Of a stretch of DNA of 11,310 nt, positions 1 through 5,615 are shown piece by piece; position 1 is the first letter of the stretch, and the number at the start of each line of letters is the position of its first letter. The position numbers and the translations under genes were made by a program. The DNA is taken from the NCBI GenBank assembly GCA_041623895.1, contig JBFJVZ010000256.1:1-11310 (forward strand). Reading direction: 5' to 3'. The notes beneath the pieces are model-generated. The model saw only the letters and a program-made list of their open reading frames with translations. It was not told where the DNA came from and ran no database searches. This DNA is from JBFJVZ01 sp041623895 (lineage in GTDB: Bacteria; Planctomycetota; Planctomycetia; Pirellulales; Pirellulaceae).

Positions 1-79
1 AGTCGCCAGACTTCGGTTGTATCGTGGACGGCGCCCGAATTCTGGCGAATCCGGCTACGAAGAACAGCCTTAACGGCGT

Positions 80-103
80 TGGGCGAGGCTCCCGCCGAGC
101 CGA
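80..103. repeat. GC-rich dispersed repeat, copy 1
   Basis: A 24-base sequence identical to 225-248. Its core contains GGCTC-CCGCC-GAGCC, a 5-bp stem with a 5-base loop. The first 15 bases also occur inverted nearby: 81-94 pairs with 131-144 with one mismatch, giving a possible larger hairpin with a 36-base loop. The type resembles short palindromic dispersed repeats of planctomycete genomes. Confidence 0.7.
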
Positions 104-224
104 AGCGCCGGAAAACGCATTGCGGCTCCGCGGGAGCGTCGCCCTCCCAGCGGTTGGGAAACTTGTCTTCTTGTCCCCCACACGTAACAGAAAAACGTAT
201 ATGCCGGCCACTTTTCATCACCCC

Positions 225-248
225 TGGGCGAGGCTCCCGCCGAGCCGA
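225..248. repeat. GC-rich dispersed repeat, copy 2
   Basis: Exact second copy of the 24-base repeat at 80-103, in the same orientation and 145 bases away. It sits 15 bases past the stop codon of the leftward PEP-CTERM gene, so its GGCTC/GAGCC hairpin could protect that transcript's 3' end. No U-run follows on the minus strand, so it is not a standard terminator. Confidence 0.7.
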
Positions 249-262
249 TCGAGGCTGTTAAA

Positions 263-958
263 TCACTCGTTCGTTTTGTTCAAGCATCTAAGACGCCTGC
301 CTGCCAAAAGAACAGCCGCGAACGCAAAGATTGCCCAAGTCGACGGTTCCGGCACAGCCGAGGCGGCCAGCGTTAACGTGCTGGCATCGAACGCCAATTC
401 CGTGACGTACTCTTCGCCAATCTGCACGTCAACCATCTGCATGGTCGCAGGATTGATCCCGCCAAAATTATTCGAGTTGCGTATCAGGCCGGTTCCATCA
501 GCGTTCAACTCGACCAGCGCAGGATGATAACGTCCGGTACCGACTTCTCTGCCGTTAAACACAAATACCGGATCGGCCCCATTCAACTCGGAAACTTGCA
601 GCCCATCGGACAAGTCTGCCGTTGGCGAGACCTCGAAGTCAAGGGAACTGCCCTGCGCGTAGAAATCCCCACCAGTAATCGTCCGTTGCAGATTAAACGC
701 CGAAAATCCAGACGGCGTTCCCGCTGCCAGCGTTCCAGACACATTGTACTGAACCGAATTGAGAGCGGGATTCACAAATCCGCCGGGCGTGATTGCCCCA
801 GCAAGATCAATCGTAAAACTAAACGTTGTCACATTGCTGAATGTGGGATTCAATCCAAAATCATTTGCATCGAATGTGATCACCGCCGCTTTAGCAGACA
901 CATTGTTCAGGAGCGCGGTGCACAACGCGATGGTTGCCAAGGCGAAGCGAACTTGCAT
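263..958 (-). CDS. PEP-CTERM sorting domain-containing secreted protein
   Basis: A 231-residue exported protein. It starts with a signal peptide (about residues 1-24, MQVR then a hydrophobic run ending VSAKA before AV). It ends with a PEP-CTERM tail (about 202-231): VPEPSTW, a hydrophobic helix (AIFAFAAVLLAG) and a basic RRLR end. In this family the tail is recognised by an exosortase, which cleaves and processes the protein at the cell envelope. The middle (about 25-200) is rich in Gly, Asn, Thr and Asp and looks like a beta-rich secreted domain; I do not recognise a catalytic motif. I chose the ATG at 958 rather than the in-frame ATG at 1042 because the longer N-terminus would bury the signal peptide; GGAAACG lies just upstream of 958. 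No exosortase gene is nearby. Role unknown, possibly surface or matrix. Confidence 0.85.
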   Translation of the reverse strand: MQVRFALATIALCTALLNNVSAKAAVITFDANDFGLNPTFSNVTTFSFTIDLAGAITPGGFVNPALNSVQYNVSGTLAAGTPSGFSAFNLQRTITGGDFYAQGSSLDFEVSPTADLSDGLQVSELNGADPVFVFNGREVGTGRYHPALVELNADGTGLIRNSNNFGGINPATMQMVDVQIGEEYVTELAFDASTLTLAASAVPEPSTWAIFAFAAVLLAGRRLRCLNKTNE

Positions 959-1137
959 GGAACGTTTCCGATGGAGAAGAATGCATTGAGGATCAGGGTA
1001 ACAGCTGCGGACCTCAATTGCCAGTTTTTTCGCAGTTGCCATGCCTCAGCGGGAGGTCAACGCCGTCGCGGATTTTGAGCAAGAACAAGCTGTTCAAATC
1101 GGCTTGAGCAACGATCCGAGATTGCTGATGAGGCGTT

Positions 1138-3045
1138 TTGGTTGTTTTGCTACAATGCCGCTTTTCTTGCTTGGACCAATTCTTGAGAGCGACCTCTTTG
1201 CCAATTCCATCGGATCCATACACTCAGTTACTGATTCATGCGTCTACTCGAGGACTAGGCGAGCAAGAGGTCAGGGAGATCGCGCAGCATGCGGAAATCG
1301 TGCGATTCGAGGAAGGCGACGTGGTCTTGCAACCGGATGATCCGCTGGAAGCATTGTATTTGGTGTCTGCCGGACGACTGAAGACATCAATCGTGCTGCC
1401 GGGCGGCGTGGAGAAGACCATCTCGTATGTCGGCCGTGATGAACAGATCGGCGTGCTCGCGTTGCTTCAAGAGGAATCGCTGCAACTAAAAGTCGTTGCC
1501 GAGCAGCCCAGCATCTTGATGCGGATTCCCCGCCAGGATGCGTTGCGATTATTGCATGAATCGCCGTTATGGGGTCGCAATCTGCTGAAGGCCCTGGGGC
1601 CGCAGCTTCGCAAGGCCATCATCGGCAGCAAAGCACAAGTGCGCAAGCGTGTCATTGTTCTGATCCACTCCAGCCAGCAATCCAGGAATTTAACGGCTGA
1701 CCTTGTCCAACAGCTGACTTTTCTGGGGGAGAAAGTGGGACTGGGAAGCGACTGTGACGACACGCTTTCAGCCGAGACAATGTACTCAATGTCGCTGCTG
1801 GATTCCGCTGGCGATGCATTGCCGGCCTCCCAGATCCGCGACCAGGTGGCGTCCTGGTCAGACGCTGACCGTGTGATTCTGGATCTCAACATCAGCAGTG
1901 CTGCTCGCCACCTGGTGGATCTGCTCGTCGCCAGCGAAGCCACCTATTGGCTGTGCGCCTCGGATCGGACGGATGATGTCGTAAGGGAACTAAAACCAAT
2001 ACTGAAGCAGTCACCGCGGTTGCGAGAAAAGATTTTCGCGATTCGCATGTTGAGCGAACACGAACAAGTTGCTCCGCTGGCACCGGACTTGAGGGAGGTT
2101 TGTGCGGACGAATTCAAGTATCACTGGAATGGCTGCAAGATTGATTCGTATGCGTGCACGCAACGGGCCGGTCTGCAGCGGATTCTCCATCATCTCCGCG
2201 GCGTTTCCGTGGGATTGGCGCTTGGCGGAGGCGCCGCACGAGGGATGGCTCACTTGGGAGTCTTGCAGGTCATCCAGGAAGCAGGCATCACGATCGACCG
2301 CATGTCGGGCACCAGCGCCGGTGCCTTGGCAGGGGTTCCGTTTGCCGCCGGCTACACGGCCGACTTCTTAATCAATGCTTTCTCGACCGACCTGAAACCG
2401 GGCTCGATATATCAGATGCTGCCCTACGGCGACGCGATCTACGCGCTGTTGAAGTACCGCCGTGGCGGTTGGGATCCAATGCTCCGCAAATATCTGCATG
2501 ACTGGCGACTTGAGCAATTGGCCCTGCCGTTCAGCAGCGTTACCGTTGATTTGGTTGCCGCCGAACCGGTGATTCGACACGACGGCGATGCGTCGACTGC
2601 GGTTCTGGAAAGTATCAATCTACCGGGCATTGCCAGACCCATTTGTAGCAACGGGCAAGCGCTCGTGGACGGCGGAGTCCTGGATGTCGTACCCGCGGAC
2701 GTGGTGGTCAATCAAGGCGCCAATCTAGTGATTTCCAGTGATGTTTCGGCCAAGATCAGTTTTGAGTTTTATGGCAACCGGCCCGACACTCCCACGGAAA
2801 AAATGAAAAGGCCGAGCGGGACGGCGTCGTTGATCCGCATGCGTACTGTTCAGGACCGCAATATTCGCGCCATGGGAGGTAGCGCCGCCGACATTGTGAT
2901 TGAGCCGGATGTGTCCACCGTGGAACTAACCGATTTCAAGAACGCCGACAAAATCGCCAGGTTGGGCCGCACGGCGGCAGAAGAAGCGTTGCCCGAATTG
3001 AAGCGTATCTTGCATGAAATGGATGCGCCCTTGTTTCCACTTTAG
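1138..3045 (+). CDS. Cyclic nucleotide-binding / patatin-like phospholipase (NTE-type)
   Basis: A serine lipid hydrolase with a regulatory N-terminus, 635 residues in the longest form. Residues about 35-150 resemble a CRP-type cNMP-binding beta-roll (VRFEEGDVVLQPDDP..LYLVSAGRLK, then a Gly-Val-Glu-rich stretch). Residues about 168-340 form a Rossmann-like middle region (KRVIVLIHSS..). The patatin domain follows: oxyanion loop GGGAARG (363-369), nucleophile Ser393 in GTSAG, and catalytic Asp511 in DGG. All catalytic elements are present, so the enzyme should be active, probably on lysophospholipids or phospholipids at the membrane as in bacterial NTE relatives. There is no signal peptide. The start is uncertain: no early in-frame ATG exists. 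TTG at 1138 has GAGG four bases upstream; TTG at 1171, 1183 and 1198 are alternatives, and 1198 fits better with the extended -10 at 1148. It is transcribed divergently from the PEP-CTERM gene and convergently to the flagellar operon. Confidence 0.9.
   Translation: MVVLLQCRFSCLDQFLRATSLPIPSDPYTQLLIHASTRGLGEQEVREIAQHAEIVRFEEGDVVLQPDDPLEALYLVSAGRLKTSIVLPGGVEKTISYVGRDEQIGVLALLQEESLQLKVVAEQPSILMRIPRQDALRLLHESPLWGRNLLKALGPQLRKAIIGSKAQVRKRVIVLIHSSQQSRNLTADLVQQLTFLGEKVGLGSDCDDTLSAETMYSMSLLDSAGDALPASQIRDQVASWSDADRVILDLNISSAARHLVDLLVASEATYWLCASDRTDDVVRELKPILKQSPRLREKIFAIRMLSEHEQVAPLAPDLREVCADEFKYHWNGCKIDSYACTQRAGLQRILHHLRGVSVGLALGGGAARGMAHLGVLQVIQEAGITIDRMSGTSAGALAGVPFAAGYTADFLINAFSTDLKPGSIYQMLPYGDAIYALLKYRRGGWDPMLRKYLHDWRLEQLALPFSSVTVDLVAAEPVIRHDGDASTAVLESINLPGIARPICSNGQALVDGGVLDVVPADVVVNQGANLVISSDVSAKISFEFYGNRPDTPTEKMKRPSGTASLIRMRTVQDRNIRAMGGSAADIVIEPDVSTVELTDFKNADKIARLGRTAAEEALPELKRILHEMDAPLFPL
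1148..1156 (+). promoter_or_regulatory. Possible extended -10 promoter for the phospholipase gene
   Basis: TGCTACAAT matches an extended -10 element (TGnTATAAT, one mismatch in the hexamer). No good -35 hexamer is found 16-18 bases upstream, which is tolerated for extended -10 promoters. If used, transcription would begin near 1163. The phospholipase would then have to start at a TTG at 1171, 1183 or 1198 rather than at 1138. Confidence 0.35.
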
Positions 3046-3057
3046 CATGGCGAACGC

Positions 3058-3696
3058 CTACGGAGGCCAAACCGACAGAATCACGCTGGCTAGTCGGCTT
3101 GATGCGTAATCGATCAATTGCGACGGGGAATGCAAAGTTGTATCTGTCGTCGATTCGCGGCACCTGTGTTGTAAGAATTTCAGATAGCCATGACGCGTCT
3201 TCGGATCACGTAAGTCGATCGTTGATGTTGCCGCAACCAATGATACCGCCTCGGCAACATGGACGATCAAGATCGACGTCTGCAGCTGCATCGGTTCGTA
3301 AGCGGATATCTGTTCAAGTTCGCAGTACAGCACACAGTCGGCGTTGTATCTTTCGGATAGAGCGAGCAATTCGTGTTCGTCAAATCTGCCGCTCCGCATT
3401 GGCAGGTTGCGCTGACACACGCGATCGCGGGCGACAACAACGTCGAATCGTTGACCGTGTCTAAGGTGCTTTTCCAGAGTTGCAGAGAAGAGTTGTTGTT
3501 CCTTCAGCCTGTCTTGGCGATCGTCCGTTGTAACGATGACGACCCGGCGCGGCTGCAGGTACGCACAATGCCTGGAGATTAACGGTTGCGGAGTCTCCAA
3601 CAAATCGGCGTGGGGCTCTGTCGGAACCTGCCCCGGAACGAGTCCGCAAAAAGGCAAGGTAAAGAAGGCAAACCAGATTTCGCGAATTTTTTTCAT
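3058..3696 (-). CDS. Secreted protein of unknown function, last gene of the flagellar operon
   Basis: 212 residues with an N-terminal signal sequence (MKKIREIW then FAFFTLPFCGLVPG), so probably exported. Cys17 lies in that segment, but LPFC is a poor lipobox. The mature part alternates strands and helices: RRVVIVTTDD (50-59), a helix ending HLRHGQRFDVVVA (79-89), RYNADCVLYCELEQI (116-130), then TSILIVHVAEAVSLVAATSTIDL (140-162). The pattern (strand, helix, 'ADCVLYCELEQI', then a strand pair in which the protein reports its own state) is reminiscent of the LpoB/FlgO/CsgG-like envelope fold, but this is only a structural guess. It begins 2 bases after the stop of the coiled-coil lipoprotein gene (TAG-TA-ATG) with a weak ribosome site, so translation is probably coupled. 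It ends 12 bases from the convergent phospholipase stop. Candidate flagellar envelope component. Confidence 0.75.
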   Translation of the reverse strand: MKKIREIWFAFFTLPFCGLVPGQVPTEPHADLLETPQPLISRHCAYLQPRRVVIVTTDDRQDRLKEQQLFSATLEKHLRHGQRFDVVVARDRVCQRNLPMRSGRFDEHELLALSERYNADCVLYCELEQISAYEPMQLQTSILIVHVAEAVSLVAATSTIDLRDPKTRHGYLKFLQHRCRESTTDTTLHSPSQLIDYASSRLASVILSVWPP

Positions 3697-3698
3697 TA

Positions 3699-4421
3699 CT
3701 AGTTCTGCTCGGAAGTCATTTCACGCATCAAGACGTCATCCAATTCACCGCGAATCGACTCCAGCATTCGCTCCGTGGCCTGTTGAGCGCGTTGCTGCTG
3801 GCGTTGCAGTTTGGAAATCTCATATTTCAGCCGCTGGTTTTCTTGGGCGGCTTTCTCAAGTTCCAGTTGCGCTTTGCTCATGGCAATGCCAATTTGATCG
3901 AACAGATCTTCCTTATCCTCTAACTGATCCTTCAGCCGCTGGTTGTCCGCTAACAGCGATTCTCGAGACGAGCGTAATTGTTCGTTTTCTTGTTTTAACC
4001 GTAAGGCGTGCTCGGTAGCCGTGATCTGTGCCGTTCCCAAGTGAGTCCCTGAGATACTGGGCGCGAGGTTTTCGGATCTTCGTTCCATCGAAATGTCGGC
4101 AACAGCAACGAAATCGGCAGCGGGCGCGGAGAGATCGTGATATCCGCTTTCCAGATCTTCGGTAGCAGAAGGACTGGCGGGCAGCGTGGACGTGATTGGA
4201 AAAGAAGCAACCTGTGCGGACGGCATTGTGGCAAGACCATCGGGTGCTGCTATTTCCGTGTGGGCGGTTGAATCAATCGCTGCATCAAGACATACGTCGC
4301 AAGGGACACTACGCTTGGGAACCGACTTGCAGCCGCAGCTGATCGCACACAGCATGAGTAGGATTAAGGGTAGACCTTTAGCGCATGAAAACGGTTCGCC
4401 CTGGGCAGCTGCAAAGATCAT
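3699..4421 (-). CDS. Coiled-coil lipoprotein of unknown function
   Basis: 240 residues. The N-terminus holds a hydrophobic stretch (GLPLILLMLCAISC) ending in a plausible lipobox with Cys29 (AISC) as the lipidated residue; Cys31, Cys41 and Cys44 follow. Residues about 33-135 are a low-complexity Ala/Ser/Thr/Pro linker. Residues about 136-232 form a strong coiled coil with regular heptads (LRLKQENEQLRSS.., RLKDQLEDKEDLF.., LEKAAQENQRLKYEISKLQRQQQ), rich in Gln, Glu, Lys and Leu. This suggests a membrane-anchored rod or dimerising periplasmic protein. The ATG overlaps the stop of the upstream Cys-protein gene by four bases (ATGA), with a strong GGAGG seven bases before it. The next gene starts 2 bases after its stop. 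Place in the operon points to a flagellar role such as a basal-body-associated structure, but I do not recognise the family. Confidence 0.8.
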   Translation of the reverse strand: MIFAAAQGEPFSCAKGLPLILLMLCAISCGCKSVPKRSVPCDVCLDAAIDSTAHTEIAAPDGLATMPSAQVASFPITSTLPASPSATEDLESGYHDLSAPAADFVAVADISMERRSENLAPSISGTHLGTAQITATEHALRLKQENEQLRSSRESLLADNQRLKDQLEDKEDLFDQIGIAMSKAQLELEKAAQENQRLKYEISKLQRQQQRAQQATERMLESIRGELDDVLMREMTSEQN

Positions 4422-4630
4422 GTCCCATCCTCCGCGTAGTCACAGTTGATGGTGATTTGCTTACCGCACGAGCACGTGATCACGATCGTCTCAATTCGCT
4501 CGCCCTGTTTGTGAACATGGATGTCCGGTTGGTTTGCTTGTCCCCGTGGTCCGATGCGCACACTGGAACCAATTCGTCTGGCGTGATCAGGATTTTCGTT
4601 GCCCGTGGATGAGACTAGCTTGTCTTGCAT
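4418..4630 (-). CDS. Small conserved-looking Cys-containing protein, 70 aa
   Basis: 70 residues. The C-terminal half has RIETIVITCSCGK then QITINCDY, giving Cys53, Cys55 and Cys63 with His38 and His40 nearby, so a small metal-binding knuckle is possible but unproven. The N-terminal half is polar and Arg/Gly/Asn-rich. The open frame extends to 4762, but the upstream part would lie wholly inside fliA. ATG at 4630 is far better, with AGGAGA eight bases before it and only a 16-base overlap with the end of fliA. Its stop overlaps the lipoprotein start by four bases. Position immediately after the sigma-28 gene suggests a regulator or accessory of late flagellar genes, for example an anti-sigma-like or chaperone-like function, but no sequence supports any of these. 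I do not recognise the family. Confidence 0.75.
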   Translation of the reverse strand: MQDKLVSSTGNENPDHARRIGSSVRIGPRGQANQPDIHVHKQGERIETIVITCSCGKQITINCDYAEDGT

Positions 4631-5325
4631 CGGATGATCTCCTGAAGTCGAAACCGCGCCGAGGCGAGGATGCGAGAGACTCTGGATTCGGATAAATCCA
4701 AAACGCAGCCGATCTCTGCCAGGTTGAGTTCTTCGCAGTAATAGAGCGTCAGCACGAGACACTCCCGCTCGGGCAAATTCTCAATCGACTTTGCGATCAA
4801 GCGTTTCAGTTCTTCCATTTCCACGTTTTGGTCGGGCGAATCTGCCGCTGATCGCCAACTACCGTGAACAACATCCGAAAGGTCATTCCAATCATCGGGC
4901 TTGATGAAACGCATGGCTTCCAAGCAAGTGACGACCTGGTCAAGCGTTAAACCGGATTGTTCGGCAAGCACCTCCGGCGTGACCGGTGGCTCCAACGCCT
5001 CGAAAGCTTTCTTGACCAGTCCGATGTGCCCGAGGACCTGTTGCGAAACCGGGCACTGTTTTCGGAGCTCATCAACGATGGCACCACGAATCCTGGGGTA
5101 GGCAAAGGTGCGAAAAGGGACACCCTGCTCCGGATCATAATTATTCGCCGCCTCAACCAGCCCCAGGACGCCGGCGGAGTGGAGATTCTCGCGAGCCTCG
5201 TCATTGTTGGCGATAAAGGCCATCGTACTAAGGATTCGCGCAACGAAATCCACATTGTCAAGGATCAAATGATCCCGGCTTTGTTGGGCATGATGTCGGT
5301 AGGTTGTCGCCAAAGCAGCTTTCAT
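4615..5325 (-). CDS. fliA: Flagellar sigma factor FliA (sigma-28 family)
   Basis: 236 residues, the usual length for sigma-28. It directs RNA polymerase to late flagellar promoters. Numbered from the in-frame TTG just before the ATG: sigma region 2 spans about residues 24-90, with GLVEAANNYDPEQGVPFRTFAYPRIRG-type core residues (57-82) covering -10 recognition and melting. Region 3 is about 100-160. Region 4 is about 184-230, with LPERECLVLTLYYCEELN and a helix-turn-helix at LAEIGCVLDLSESRVSRI (203-220). An in-frame TTG sits directly before the ATG at 5325; the ATG is the likelier start. The ribosome site is weak. It overlaps the downstream 70-aa gene by 16 bases and follows the small membrane gene by about 40. 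No anti-sigma FlgM gene is visible in the window. Confidence 0.93.
   Translation of the reverse strand: MKAALATTYRHHAQQSRDHLILDNVDFVARILSTMAFIANNDEARENLHSAGVLGLVEAANNYDPEQGVPFRTFAYPRIRGAIVDELRKQCPVSQQVLGHIGLVKKAFEALEPPVTPEVLAEQSGLTLDQVVTCLEAMRFIKPDDWNDLSDVVHGSWRSAADSPDQNVEMEELKRLIAKSIENLPERECLVLTLYYCEELNLAEIGCVLDLSESRVSRILASARFRLQEIIRCKTS
4638..4643 (-). promoter_or_regulatory. Shine-Dalgarno that sets the start of the 70-aa gene
   Basis: AGGAGA on the minus strand, seven bases from the ATG at 4630. It lies within the 3' end of fliA and is the main reason for choosing the short form of the downstream gene over the frame that opens at 4762. Confidence 0.7.
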
Positions 5326-5366
5326 CAATTCGTTCGCTCATCCATGAGTAAGTGTGTCCGCACCGA

Positions 5367-5615
5367 TCAACGTTCCGGCTGTCGTTTCTTGTATTCCGAA
5401 TCTGCCAAACGTACGATGCTGACGCCAAGCGAGACCAGACTGCCGATCACGATCGCTGAAAAGAATGCCCGCACAAGAATCACGAACGGTTCCAGCACGA
5501 GATAAACACCGACCAGCGTGACGCAAGCCGCTGTCAATAGTGCCGCAAACATACCCGCGGGAAAGGTTTTCTTGCTTCTCAGCATTTCTCTTCGTGTTCT
5601 TCGCTTGGCTTTCAT
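5367..5615 (-). CDS. Small two-helix membrane protein between flhA and fliA
   Basis: 82 residues. A very basic start (MKAKRRTRREMLRSKK) is followed by two hydrophobic helices, about 19-42 and 44-69, and a charged tail (ADSEYKKRQPER). Topology is probably a hairpin with both ends in the cytoplasm (positive-inside rule). Its ATG overlaps the flhA stop by four bases (ATGA), so translation is coupled to flhA. In many bacteria this slot holds flhF and flhG, which it does not resemble. It might assist assembly of the export gate or the MS-ring, but there is no sequence motif to support this. A real gene rather than a shadow: it follows the operon's overlap pattern and has no competing frame of similar quality. 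Confidence 0.75.
   Translation of the reverse strand: MKAKRRTRREMLRSKKTFPAGMFAALLTAACVTLVGVYLVLEPFVILVRAFFSAIVIGSLVSLGVSIVRLADSEYKKRQPER

Larger units (their letters stand above)
1..262. other. Intergenic region with GC-rich repeat/hairpin sequence, no gene
   Basis: I see no convincing gene here. Open frames exist on the plus strand but they have biased, Arg/Ala/Pro-rich composition and run through the repeats. The stretch holds two identical 24-base copies of a GC-rich repeat (80-103 and 225-248). A partial inverted copy lies at 131-144 and pairs with 81-94 at 13 of 14 positions. This looks like a dispersed REP/MITE-like element of the kind common between planctomycete genes (inference). 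No T-tract follows the hairpins, so a classical intrinsic terminator for the leftward PEP-CTERM gene is not evident. Confidence 0.6.

Noticed and set aside
24..527. Rightward open frame of 167 residues at the left edge
   Set aside because: It runs through the GC-rich repeats and then antisense to the PEP-CTERM gene; Arg-rich, no recognisable motif, no ribosome site.
959..1042. 28-residue longer N-terminus for the PEP-CTERM protein
   Set aside because: It would place a polar stretch before an otherwise normal signal peptide; the ATG at 958 is better.
3049..3058. GGCGAACGCC as a terminator hairpin between convergent genes
   Set aside because: Only a 4-bp stem with a 2-base loop and no T-run on either strand.
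4631..4762. 44-residue extension of the small Cys-containing protein
   Set aside because: It lies fully within fliA in another frame, while a good AGGAGA precedes the internal ATG at 4630.
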